64,000 nucleotides of DNA from Leucosporidium creatinivorum. Lineage: Eukaryota; Basidiomycota; Microbotryomycetes; Leucosporidiales; Leucosporidiaceae. The notes beneath the pieces are model-generated. The model saw only the letters and a program-made list of their open reading frames with translations, was not told the DNA's origin and searched no databases. Shown piece by piece: positions 31,617 to 42,549 of the stretch. Made by a program: the position numbers and the translations under genes. The stretch covers positions 65,581 to 129,580 of the forward strand of contig BCKL01000005.1 in assembly GCA_001600635.1 (NCBI GenBank), in the 5' to 3' direction. Position 1 is the stretch's first letter; the number at the start of each line of letters is the position of its first letter.

Positions 31617-34600
31617 ATGTCGGCCAGCTTTGCCACCACCTTCGCATCGCCTGTACGCCCTCAAGACGATGCAGCGAGCGTCATCCCTTCCCTTTCGACT
31701 TCACGTCACTCGTACTCGTCGGCGCGCCCTTCTTCCACCAAATCAAGGTCCTCGGGCAAGCGCATCTACACCCGTACAGCAGCAGCATCCAAAGCGCCAC
31801 CGCTGCCGGTCCCCGCCCGATCCTCATCCATCCTCAAACAGCCAACAGCCGAGACCGCTCCCGCTCGGACGCTCGACCCTCTCTTTCAACTCCCCTTTGG
31901 CGCGCCTTTGCCCAACATGTACGAGTCGTCGGCATCGCTCTCACCTTCCGAGGAAGACAGCGATAGTGATGCAGGTCCGCCGACCACGAGGAGAGAGATG
32001 CTCTCGCGGAGGAGACGCGACAAGGAGGATTCGACAACGCCGACGACCGCGTCCAGCTCGGGTAGCAGCCTTCGCAAGAGCTCGAAATCGACCAAGCACC
32101 GCTCAGCAGCCGCAGCCAACGAACGGAAATCGCTGGTCTTCTCGTCGCCGCCGCCTTCGTCGAAACGGCCGTCCTCGACCAAGAAGGCCTCGCTGCCTCG
32201 CGCCGCTGGGCATCAGGGATTGGGCGTCGAGATTGAGGGAGTAGGATGGGAGGATTCGATGCGCGAGGCTGCACCGCGGTATCCAGGTGCGTTTCCGGAC
32301 TCTCGGTCGCTCGGCCGTTCGCCCTTCTCAGCAGACTCGAGAGGAGCTAATCGCTTCTGTTCTCCCTCCAGCAGACGTTGCACACCCACATCCTCCCGTC
32401 ACCTCAGCGACCTACACTTCGGACCTCGGCTCGGGCATCTCGACGCAAGGCTCCTCGCCCGAAATGCCTCAGCTCGGCCAGGCCTCTACACCGCTGCACG
32501 CTCAGGCTCCTCCTCCTCCCATGCCCACTCCTCCTTCGCCTTCACGCTCTCGCGCATCTCGCTCTCGCCACGGCTCAGTCCACAGCCATACCGGCGAGGT
32601 CAAGGCTGCAAGAGGAGCGCCGCGCTTCCTCAGCGAGCAGGTCGACAACCACGAGCACGAGTCAGCAGCGGCGTCCGGATACCCCACCGTCGAGCTACAT
32701 CCCGAGCACATCGTCTTTGCTACGCCATCTGCCTCTACCTCCAAGCCTCCCTCCCGCCGCAGCTCGACCGCCTCGAACCTCCGCACCCCTTCCCTCGTTC
32801 ACTCGCCCGCTTCCACCAGCCAGGCCTACCCCGAGACTCCGGCGCTCCCCTCTCCATCGACCTACGCCCACCGCGAGCAACGACCGCAGGCTCATCGCAC
32901 CAAGTCGACCTCTTCCATCGGCAGCTCTCGTTCGCTCGCGAGCTCGCATGGTCAGCCCACGCCCTCGGCTACTCGTTACGCCACTTCCAACGCCTACTTT
33001 CCTCCTCCACCACCGCCCAAGTCACCCCGCCGTTACGCCTCGCCTCACCTTGACCAAGAGGAAGATCTCGGCGCCACGCCCATCGCTCAAGTCTTCCCCT
33101 GCTCGCCTCGACCGCGTCAATCCCCCTCATCCTCTCGTACACCAAGTGGACCCTTCCCCGGTCCTCCAACAGGCTCACCACACGCCCGATCCCAGCGCTC
33201 CCCCGCCGCTCCTCCCTCAACTTCCATCTTCCCTACCGCTCCTCGCCCTTCAACCTCCGCACCCGCTCCCTCCTCACCCGCCACGCGACGGAGGAGCGAG
33301 ATCTTCCCCTCCGTTCGGCAACCCTCCTCTGCCGCTGCACCTCCATCAGCGCCGTGGGAGGAAGGGTCAGGCGAGGACGAACTGGATTGGATGGTGTCGG
33401 CGCAGAGGAAGTTGGACCCGACTTCTAGTCCGAGGAGGGCGGGAGCAGGCTCAGCGGCGGCGAGGCAGGTGTTTTCGTCGACGGCGAGGAGAGTGGAGCA
33501 GTCGAGGGATCTGGAGGAGCAGATGCAGTATGAGCGGGAGGAGCGAGGGTTGGGCGTGGGTTTCGACAGCGTGAGAGCTAGCCGGGTCGAAGAGATGGGC
33601 GCGGGGCAGGTGGAAGGAGAGGTGCTGGACGACCCGACGCCCACAAAGCCTCGCGCTGTCCTCGAGGAGGAGCAACCGCCCAGAACGACGACCACTCGGC
33701 AGCCACATCAACGTCATTCGAAGGGCGTTTCGCAGTCGTCGGCTACTTCTGGCGCCTCTGAGTACGCTTCAGCCGCCGAGGAGGACGACCTTCACCGCGC
33801 CGAAGTCGAAGCTTCCGTCTCCGACCTCCTCGCGCCTTCCACACCTCCCGAGGTCGCCGTCGCACTCCTCGCAGCTCCATCCGCCTCTGCATCTACCACC
33901 ACCGCCTCTCTTTCCTCGGCCGATCAGACGAACCTCTGGGTCCTCGACAGCATCGCCAACTCGGTCGTCAACGGTAACGCTCGGAGGATGAGCGCCATCG
34001 GCGAGGTGTCCGAGAATGAGGCGCCGAGTACGCTGGCGAGCGGGACCGAGGAGCCGGAGGAGGACGGGCGTCTCGACTTCGATCCGGCGGGCAGGCTCAA
34101 CACCAAGAAGCTCAGCCTTACGCCCTCGCATCTTCTCGACCCGAGCAAGAGCGGCGAGACGACGCCTATGGCTTCAACTCCCACTCGCGCTTCTTCTCTA
34201 CCCCCGCCTCAAGGTCCTCAAGTCTCGAGCTACCCTTCCGCACTCTCTCCCGCCTCTCTTCGCTCCCCCTACTCGCCAACCACCCCTTCGCGCCCTACCC
34301 TCCCTCGCTCCTCCTCCGCCACCTCCCGCGCCTCCCTCTACAATCATTCCAACGCCTCGTCCCTCTCCGCTCAGACGCACATCTCGGGCCACTCGTCCCA
34401 TCGCTCGACACCGACGAGCAAGGGGAGCAAGTTTGGCAAGAAGCTCGGCGCTTTCTTCGGCGGTGGTGGTGGATCGACGAGCGGGGAGCGTGGAGCGCCG
34501 AGTCAGCCGCAGGGGATTAGCTCGGAGCAGGTTCGCGCGTGGGCTGCGGGAGGAGGAGACGAGGGCGAGGAGGTATTGCAGGATGGCCTTTTGGAGGGGG

Positions 34601-34797
34601 GAGGAGGGACCGACGAGGCGCTCCTCCTTTCCCCCTCGGAGGCGGGCGGGAAGAAAGAGGAGGTCGTGAAGTTTGAATCTCTGTTGGAGAGGTTCCAGAG
34701 GGAGGAGAGGGAGCGGTTGGTCGAGCTCAAGGCGAGCAAGTGGGCGGCTGCTGGACAGGCGCAGGTGGGGAGCGGGGAGCCTGCTGTGACCGTGTAG
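31617..34797 (+). CDS. large Ser/Pro-rich disordered protein
   Basis: Exon 1 31617-32286, a short intron starting GTGCGT and ending CCAG or GCAG at 32371-32374, then one long exon to TAG 34797; about 1,030 residues. It is mostly Ser/Pro/Thr/Arg-rich disordered sequence with many SP/TP sites and RRxS-like motifs. Short structured islands: QGLGVEIEGVGWEDSMREAA (around residue 200), GEDELDWMVSAQRKLDP, DQTNLWVLDSIANSVVNGN, a Gly-rich FGKKLGAFFGGGGGS, and a C-terminal charged helix FESLLERFQREERERLVELK. No catalytic domain. The style fits a phosphoregulated scaffold at the cell cortex or polarity sites, but that is speculation. Confidence 0.7.
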
Positions 34798-35301
34798 ATA
34801 GCTGTTTATTCTTCCCAGAATCCCTGCTGAGAGTCGGCAAAGCAGCAGTTCTCTAGACGTAATGACCGAGTCCGGCGAACGCGAGAACTCTCGAGTATAA
34901 AGTCGCAGTTCGCTCAGCGTTCGGTTCGGGCTTTCCGAAGTATCCTGTTTCTAAGCCCGACCCCTGGCTTCTGCTGCCATCTCTGCCATCCGCCGGTGGC
35001 TCTCTTGAGCTGGCCAAACTCTGCCTTGCTCTTGCTTCGCCCTTCCCGAGTCGGCACGACTAAATCTCGGCGCTCGGCGCTGGCCACACGGGAAAATTGC
35101 CGAGTTCAGCCATGTGAAAACCAAGGTTGGCTAGGTGAACACACCCCAATACCGCTGGTCTCTGAGGCGAGGGCAGCAGACCCGGAGGAGAGACGCACCG
35201 CCCGAGGTCCGCGGCGGTGTTGTCGCCGAAGGCCGAAGTCATTCGTCTCTCGTCTCTCTTCCCTCTTACCTCTGTCCTCTTTCCTCTGTGCCGTCCTCAA
35301 C
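34798..35301. promoter_or_regulatory. intergenic region upstream of copy D
   Basis: No supported frame. It includes paired CTCGGCGCTCGGCGCT sequence near 35,067 and a pyrimidine-rich stretch (35,240-35,300) just before the ATG of copy D, typical of fungal core promoters. Confidence 0.4.
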
Positions 35302-36456
35302 ATGTCCGGCAAGGCTCTGCTCCAGCAACACTTCCAGGATACTCAGTTGAAGGATGTAGTAGAGTTACGCCCTCTCAGCGCTACTCCGACCAAAACCGAG
35401 TGGCTTCACGCGTGCGTTTGCTGGGATGGACTTCTGGTGCGGGTAGGTCATGTCATCGCAGCCCTTCGCCGACCGTGGAAATGAGGCTCACAGTGCTTTG
35501 CATTACAGGAAGGCTGAGGAGCAGAACAAAGCTCAAGTGACCGCTCTTCAGACAAGAGTGCCATCGTATCACAGAGACCGAGACAGCTACAGGGCCAGTC
35601 TCGAGTCTATGATCCGGCTCTACGACCCTCGGCGACCGTTCCTTCAGGTGGGTTGCTCCTTCTTGCCCATACAAAGTGGCCTCTGGCTCACCACACGCTC
35701 CAAACTATTGCAGCTCATGAACAATGCAGTGGCGCGTGCGTACTCATATGACACACTCTGTAGGTGGCTGACCGCCTGAAACTAACTGCTCCGCAAACAG
35801 AGCGCCTTCTTCTGGACCTGATCCGGCGTGTAGCTCTCCGCATGGAAGCCACTGCTCATCTAGGCGTTCATGATGCATGGGCTGTGGTGTGGCTAGGCTT
35901 GCAGCACTGGAGTGCGCTGGTGAGTTTACTCTTGAATCCGAGGCTCGGCACTCGGCGATGGCGGGAAGCAGTTGCCCAATCTGCCTCTGTGCAGCGTAGG
36001 GCGTTTGCTAGGCTTGATTCAATGGTATTGATCCCGTGGTGGAGATGTTGAGCTGTGATGCTGACCCTCTCTTGTCATCAGAATCCTTATCAGCAAGCCC
36101 GAGTTGCTCTTGTGGCGGCGAGAGACGACGAGGCTCACAAAGAGGCTGAGGCTGAGGCTGAGGCTGAGGCTGTAAGGATATTCATTACCTCCGTCCTTGA
36201 TCTGGAGGCTGACACTCACCTGCCGCTTCTCCTCAGGCTGCACATCGGCATCAAGCGCTTTCATTATTCCCCGGTGGAAACGGGGTTCGTTTCTTCCCCT
36301 TCTGCATAGTGATCAGACTCTGAGGCTAACCACCTAGCTTGAATGCAGCGCTCCATTTTAAACGCCTTAGCCCGCCGCCATGTGCCCTCTCTCTCGAGCA
36401 GGCAAGCTCGGCGCTCGCGGGTCTCGGAGGAGCCGCTAAGGGCGTGGTGGGCATAG
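35302..36456 (+). CDS. copy D of the four-copy unknown gene family
   Basis: Start MSGKALLQQHFQDTQLKDV at 35302. Exon 1 ends after TEWLHA (donor GTGCGT). Exon 2 is RKAEEQNKAQVTALQ ... SYRASLESMIRLYDPRRPF, ending LQ. The next exon opens LMNNAVA with a GTGCGT donor, joining RLLLDLIRRVALRMEATAHL through VVWLGLQHWSAL. After an intron comes NPYQQARVALVAARDDEA, then a (GAGGCT)n tract coding EAEAEAEAEA before a GTAAGG donor. The last exon ends QARRSRVSEEPLRAWWA at TAG 36454-36456. It lacks the PPVIARP/ELCR segment of copies A and B. No break seen. Function unknown. Confidence 0.65.
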
Positions 36457-36869
36457 TGTAGCTTGGCGGTGGGAAATTGTTTGAGAAAGTTGAAGACTTG
36501 ATACTGTCTTGTGAGCTCCTTGTATCAGCTGACACCAATCAGACACCGAGAGGAGCGCATGATCAACTCACCAACTTGCAGAGCTGTGACCAAGTTGTGG
36601 AGCCGAGCAGCCTGAGCCTGGCCTCCACACCTGAGACAAACCGAGAGGAGTTATCAGGCTAGTAGACATCTGCCAAGTCCCATACCTGTTTGCAGCCTCA
36701 ATAAGTTGGAAACCGAGCTGAGCCTTTGCCTCAAACCTCGTTGCAAGTGTCACCTCCGTCTTGCTCTCAGTGTTCAATGAGCCGTGTCAGTGAGCAGTGA
36801 GGTAGAGCAAAGCTTGTAATCTTGTGACAGCTCTGTGATGCACATTCCGGATATCCAAGCCCATGTTGG

Positions 36870-37360
36870 TTGCTGCTCCTTCCTCCTCCTGCTCTAGCAC
36901 TACACATCAGCGAGGTGGCGGAGGGAGTTTTGAGAGAGCAGAATGTACCTCGTGTCTACACTGGCCCAAATCCAGCCGTCTCAGCTCATTCCTTGACAAG
37001 CTTCATCCCAGCGGGTGTCCAGAGCTCGATGAGTTGACGAGGGAGAAAGATGGAAGCAAGGGAGGCGGGAGCAGCTTTCAGCAGCTGAGTAACTTGAGTG
37101 ACGCTAGCAATGGCAATTGGTCGGCCACCGGGAGGAAAGTAAGCTCCCGCAGCTTTGCGAGCTGGTCCAAGGGTAGCGTTTGGTGCTGTGGGTTCAATGC
37201 CTGGTGATGAAGAGTCAACATTTCAAGGTTGACCATCTTGATGATGAATGTTGCAAAGCTGCCATCTTGTGCCCATCAATTGGGAGCAGTGAAGCGCTTG
37301 ACAAATGGGGTGGAGGAGCCAAGTGGGATGTTGATCAGGAAGCGCGGCAGGGGCATTGAA
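36870..37360 (-). pseudogene. possible relic of a leucine-rich (F-box/LRR-type) gene
   Basis: Read on the minus strand from about 37360, one frame gives short Leu-rich pieces: MPLPRFLINIPLGSS, FATFIIKMVNLEMLTLHHQ, LPLDQLAKLRELTFLPVADQ and LPLLASLKLL, later NELRRLDLGQ. Several stops interrupt it. The spacing resembles irregular LRRs of fungal F-box proteins. The stretch 36,457-37,408 is visibly more AT-rich than the host genes, as expected for old unconstrained DNA. Low certainty. Confidence 0.3.
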
Positions 37361-37418
37361 GAAGCAAGTAGTGCAAGCTAGGAGGTCTTGGATGTCTGAG
37401 ATCTAGAGGTACAGAGGA

Positions 37419-37509
37419 CTGGCGATGTACTTGATCAGACAGAGTCTCAAATGCATTAAAGACTAGCTACACAAACTCACCTGGCAATGTGCTTGAACAG
37501 ACAGAGTCT
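37419..37509 (-). repeat. LTR-end direct repeat with GT-AG core (copia-3)
   Basis: 37419-37447 and 37481-37509 are 29-bp direct repeats with about three differences. The 33-bp core between them reads, on the element's sense strand, GTGAGTTTGTGTAGC at its start. Each repeat ends in GCCAG in that sense, giving a 62-nt GT-AG unit. Confidence 0.8.
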
Positions 37510-40310
37510 GAAGAAAGAGCCAAGTGAGCGCCCACGCCGGGGACTTAAATCCGCCTAAGTCTGATAGGGACTCCCATCCCAAATTGCCTCCTCGCTGTCC
37601 CAAAGTTGGAGTAGAGACTGATACATGCTCTGATGAGCTACTTGAGCAAGGAGAGAGCGTGTAGAGCGAAAGGTGAGGAGGATGAGAGGTTGCCGCGGTC
37701 GGACGCAAACGGAGGTCAAAAGGAAGGGGGAGAGAGGGCGATGCTGAGGCTGATGATGAGGTGAAGGTGGTGACCTAAACATCCTGCTCAAAACCCCCCC
37801 CCCCGCGTAGTCCCACTGGGGGACTAGCGAGGCCAAGTGCTGCCTGATGCTTCTCAAACGCGGGTCGAGGCAGTGCCTTGGTAAGGATGTCGGTGATCTC
37901 GTCCTTTGTGGGGATGTACTTGATCTCGACAATGCCCTCCTTGACGGCGTTGCGGACCCAGAAGTGCCGAGACTGGACGTGCTTGAGCCGCAAAGCGTGA
38001 TGAGGGTCGAGCGAGACGGCAATGGCTCCCGTGTTGTCTCTGAGTAGGGTGACGGGGTCGTCCGATACGTAGCCCATCTCCTCCTTGAGGATCTTGATCG
38101 CCTACACTTGAGTGGCGCCATGGTTGAGGGCAATGAGCTCCGCTTCCGTCGACGAGAGTGCGGGGTCCTTCTGCTGTTTGCTGGACCATGTGACTGTTCC
38201 TCCTTGGTCGAGGAAGACAAAGCCCATCATTGAGCATCTCGTGTGGACGTCGTTGTTGTAGGCCGAGTCCGCGTAGCCGATGAGCTTGTCGACCTTGTCC
38301 GAAGGCGGTGTCTTGAAAGCGCAAATGTCCTGCTTGTTTGTCTCAATGGGCTCCATGTCCTCGCGCAATCTGCTGTAGTGACCGACAGCGGTGTCTGACT
38401 TCTTTTCTGCTCGGTAGACGTTGCCGAGGTTGGGGAAGGTGCGGAAGTAGCGAACGACCTGAAGTGCGGCTGTGAAGTGCTCGGCTTGAGGTCCCCTGGC
38501 AAAGCGCGCGAGGTAGTTGACAGTGAAGGCGGTCTTGGGTCGAGTAGCTCCAGAGGCATAGAGGAGGGCTCTGACGATGGAGAGGTAGGCCTTGCGCTTC
38601 TCAGGAGGGTAGGACTTGTCCGGCTCAGGGAGCTGTAGACCTGGCTGCATCGGGATGTAGACGGCGCGGCTCGGCTCGTTGGGGAGGTACTTGCTGACAA
38701 TGTCCTTGAGGTAGGTCAGCTGCAAGAGCTGCCACGATCCGTCTGCGAGCTTCTTGGTCTGGACGCTGAGGATCATCTTGGGCGAGCCGCGCTCCTTGAG
38801 TCCGAACTTGGCCTTGAGGAAGGACTTCTGATGGTCAATCTCACTCTGGAGGAGAGACGTGAGGAGGTTGTCATTGATGTAGACAGCCATGAGGTGGTTC
38901 GGGACCTTGTCGCCGAGCTTCTCGGTGCGAACGTAGACGCAGGAGTTGGGCGCGATGGACCTGTAGCCGAGGTTCTTCTTGATGGCGTCGTTGTGGGTCT
39001 TGCGCCAGATCCGTCCCGACTGAGAAAGACCGTAGAGCGACTTCTTGAGGTGCAGGGACTTGCCTCGGAGCTCGGGGATCTCGTCGACGACGGCCTTGGG
39101 GAGGGTCATGAAGATGTGGTCAACATCCAGGTCGCCGTCCAGGTCGCCGTGAAGGTACGCCTTGTTGACGTCTGTTTGCTCGACGAGTAGGCCGTGCTTG
39201 GCGGCGATGGCGAAGAAGGTGCGAAGTGAGGGAGCTCTTCCTTCCGAGGGAGGGCGAGCGAGACGTTGAGCGAGACTTGGATAGCGAAGGCTGATGGTCC
39301 TCCTGCTCCCAGTTGACGTCGTTGTTCTTGTCGACGGAGGGGGTGGTGCTCTTGCCGCTGGCAGATTCATCGTCCGAGTTGTTGGTCACGTGAGGAGCGG
39401 TCAGTGGCATGCTGATCGGCTTGGTCTGAACGTGGTGAGAAGGACATACAGACGGCGGTGAGGGTCTCGAAAGATTCCCATCAACGCAAACGTTGTCCAG
39501 CATCATTGGGAAGCAGTGCTCCCGGAAGTAGACATTGCAAGCTCGGCCGATGCCCTTGCTCCGAGGAGAGAGGGGTTCCATCCCTTGTAGTGCGACTCGG
39601 TGAGGCCGTAGCCGACGAAGATGCGGGAGACGACGTTCTCGTTGAGCTTGTGACGGAGCTCCTTGGGAATGACGGCAAACATCTCGGATCCAAAGGCGCG
39701 GAGGTGGCCGATCGAGATGGGCTTGCCGGTCCAGCGGCGAAGTGGGACGTCTCCGTCAAGCGAGGCGTGTCCGAGTCGGTTGTAGGTGTAGACGGCATGC
39801 ATGAGGGCCTCTCCCCACCACTTGACATTGAGTCCGCTCTGGAAGAGGTTGGCCTTGGTCATCTCCACGATGGTGCGGTTGATCCTCTCGGCGCGGCCGT
39901 TTGAGCAAGGCGTGTAGGGGACGGTGAGCTCGTGGATGATGTCGTGCTCCTCAAGGTACTTCTTGACGTGTACTCGCCGCCGTTGTTGGTCCTCAGACGC
40001 TTGAGCTTCTTGCCAGTTGCGCGCTCAGTCGTCTCGATGAAGCGCTTGAAGGCTGCGAAGGCATCGCTCTTCTTCTTGAGGAGCTTGACAGACATGGAGT
40101 AGACGCGAGTGATTGTCAACGAAGGTGATGGCATAGCAAGCTCCGCCGTGCGAGAGCTTGTTGAAGTCGAGGAGGTCGGAGTGAACGAGGGCTAGAAGCT
40201 CGCTCGGTGTCTTCTCGTTTGCGGGGAAGGGTAACTGTGTGGCTTTTGCTTTAACACAGGCATTGCAGTTTATTACCGCTTTGAGGCTATCAGAAGTATC
40301 ATTGAGCTTC

Positions 40311-40801
40311 GAGCTATGCGGGGTGCAGTCTTGAAATCTCAACATGCACCAAATCAGCTGAAACTTGTTGTGTAGTCTTGTAGAGCATCAAAGATACCCT
40401 AGGGAACCTTCTCTACCCTCCTACAGGTCTTTGAAATTCCGAAACTTGGCTCATTTCTGAAATGGCCGTGACCCCGAACCCCGACCCCGGACCCCGTCGG
40501 GGTGTGCACCCCGAGCCCAGGGCCCACCCTCCGGCCTGAGGTGAGTGCATACATGCACTACTCTGCTCACCCTGTAGGGCACTGCAAGACCTGCAAAGCG
40601 AGAAATAATCTACTAGCATGTAGCAGACTTGATTCCCGCCCTCAGATACTCATATATCTGGCCATTTTCAAGCCAAAACTCAGCCATTTTTCAAAATCAG
40701 CCTGACCCTGAACCCCGACCCCGCACCCCGTCGGGGTGCACCCCAAAGCTTGGGGTCCGGGGTTCACCCCGCCGGGTTGCCCCCGCACACCTCTAAGATT
40801 C
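40311..40801. mobile_element. 491-bp non-autonomous insertion with C-rich repeats, in copia-3
   Basis: Flanked by the 7-bp duplication GAGCTTC (40304-40310 and 40802-40808). A related copia fragment at 61.7 kb reads straight through this point, which shows the empty site. Ends are imperfectly inverted: TATGCGGGGTGCA near the left end and, on the other strand, TGTGCGGGGGCA near the right end. Inside are two copies of a C-rich block built on ACCCCG units, followed by a self-complementary CACCCCGTCGGGGTG hairpin (about 40,470-40,510 and 40,700-40,745). No coding frame. MITE-like or SINE-like; family not recognised. Confidence 0.65.
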
Positions 40802-41121
40802 GAGCTTCAGGCCGCGAACGAATCCTGAGCTCTCAAGCTTCTTCAAGGATGAAGTTGGTCGGTGGCACGTGCGGAGGTGCATTGTCAGCGCGTCCGTCTT
40901 GATAGACGTCCGGCCAACGAGTGCAAACGAGGTAGACTCACTGAGAGTCTGAGGGGGACGAGGTCGAGGATGATGAGGCCGGCGCCGATGACTCCCTTGG
41001 TGATGATCTCGCGGTTGAGCTTCTCAATGATGGCTCCCGTCTTGGTGATCTTGATCTCAACACTGAAGGTCTTGGTGAGGACGGTGTTTGAGATGAGGGT
41101 GTAGGCGAGCGACTTGACAAA

Positions 41122-42445
41122 GAATGAATGAATGAATGAATATATCTTGTCGAAAACCTGCAAGCTACCATGGCTTATGTAGTCTATCAGAAAAGAATCT
41201 GAACTAAAGGGGAACCGGAGAAGCGAGGCGCCGAAGCGCGTGAGGTGTAAATTATAGCGTGGGGGTAAAGTGATGTGGTGAGGATGGTCCCTCTGTCGGC
41301 GCTCCCGCCCGTCCAAGTCCCTCCGCCCCTCCATCCAAGTCCCTCCGCCCCTCCATCGACCTGACCTCCTTCCTCGTCCACCTCTGCTGCTTGGAAATCT
41401 GATCCCACCCACCAACTTATCCGCCTAGCCCTCCCCTAACCCTCCTACTCTCCTACAGCTCTCCCCTCCCACTCCTACCACCTCTCCCACGGTCCCACCT
41501 CCGCTCCTCCAACTCCCTCTCCCCCCCTACTCCTCCTTGTCATCACTCTCTGCACCCTCCTCCTCCTGCAACTCAATCAACCTCATTGCATCCATCCTAG
41601 CACGCCTGCGCTGTTCCGACGCCAGAGAAGGCAAAGGAGAGGGAGAGGGTGGCTTAGGAATTGTGAAGTACCGCGGGAAGCGCTCGGTTGCTGTGATGTA
41701 GCGGAGGGTGGCGCGGATGCAGAGGGGGTTGGAGAAGACTGAACAGAGGTTGAAGCCGTTGTCTCCGACGACGTGTTGAAGCTGTTGACGGGCTCGGCAA
41801 TGGAGAGGGCAGGCGAGGAGGAAATGGTGCCGTGTTTTGAAACTGCACAGGCCCGTTGAGTGGACGCCAATGGTGCGGAGAGATGCATTGAGGTGTGAGC
41901 AACCGGTCCAAAACTGAGTGAGGAGCGAGGAATGAGGCCGAGGTAGGCCGATGCAAAGGTGGGCAACTCGAGGACCGTGGGGAGCGCGGTCAATGAGGCA
42001 AAGGGCAGCGCCAGTGGGAGCAGAGGCCCACTGTTCTGCCCATCCCTGCATCACCTGGGCTTTGTGAGCCGCTTGGAGCCCTGTCGTCGCCTTCCCCAGC
42101 CCCTCGGACCCCCAGCACGACTTAGCAAAAATCGGCTCGGCTCCCTCTCCCTTCTCCCTCCTCCTGCTCGTCTCCCTCGTCTCCTCCGCCTCCGCCAAGC
42201 TACCGTTGGGTGCAATGAACCTCCATCCAGCTCCCTCTGCTCCCCTACACCTCTCTGTAAGCTCCTCCACCTGCTCCTCTGCCTCCACTCCCGCCTTCGC
42301 CTCCATGTTGGCTAACTTGTTTCCCTTGACGTCTCGGTGACCAGGGACCCACTGGAACTCACCGGAGGTGTTGGGTAACATCTTTGGTAGGTCCTGGTAC
42401 ACCTGGCGGTTGGCCAGACGGACCAAGGAGTTGGCTCCTCCGCAG
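41122..42445 (-). mobile_element. 5'-truncated Tad-type LINE (family 2), minus strand
   Basis: The coding part begins inside an RNase H domain (LVRLANRQVYQ, FQWVPGHRDVKGNKLANMEA) and ends with the C-terminal region that in Tad-type LINEs has a CCHC-like motif (here HHFLLACPLHCRARQQLQ, with part of the motif altered). A 3' untranslated stretch and a (TTCA)n tail at 41,122-41,142 follow. Truncated at its 5' end, as is common for LINEs. It sits between copia-3 and the LTR of copia-4. Confidence 0.8.
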
Positions 42446-42459
42446 GACTGTCGCTAAGG

Positions 42460-42549
42460 CTGCAGGAGACTCTCTCAGATGAAGTTCTAATGCAGCAGAA
42501 AGAGAGACTACAAAATGCTCACCTGCAGGAGACTCTCTCAGATGAAGTT
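42460..42549 (-). repeat. LTR-end direct repeat with GT-AG core (copia-4)
   Basis: 42460-42486 and 42523-42549 are identical 27-bp repeats. The 36-bp core starts, in element sense, with GTGAGCATTTTGTAG. Each repeat ends CTGCAG in that sense, giving a 63-nt GT-AG unit. Confidence 0.85.

Larger units (their letters stand above)
37409..41121 (-). mobile_element. Ty1/copia LTR element fossil (copia-3), broken
   Basis: Minus-strand copia element with parts in the copia order: end of the protease region (about 41,120-40,810), integrase zinc-binding and core region (NCNACVKAKATQLPF, LVHSDLLDF), reverse transcriptase (GLLVEQTDVNKAYLHGDLDG; AVYINDN), RNase H (YADSAYNNDVHTRCSMMGFV), a G-run polypurine tract and a 3' LTR of about 380 bp (37,409-37,791). 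The gag part is not present here. It carries a 491-bp insertion at 40,311-40,801 and abuts a LINE on its right. Clearly broken, with several breaks; older than copia-1 and copia-2. Confidence 0.8.

Noticed and set aside
36142-36171. (GAGGCT)n tract in copy D as a microsatellite only
   Set aside because: It lies in frame in a coding exon, and copy C has a comparable Ala/Glu helix at the same place.
40470-40745. ACCCCG arrays as telomeric repeats
   Set aside because: Units are irregular, only two short blocks, inside an insertion with its own target duplication and far from a sequence end.
41122-41142. (TTCA)n run as an independent microsatellite
   Set aside because: It coincides with the 3' end of a LINE whose sister copy has the same kind of tail.
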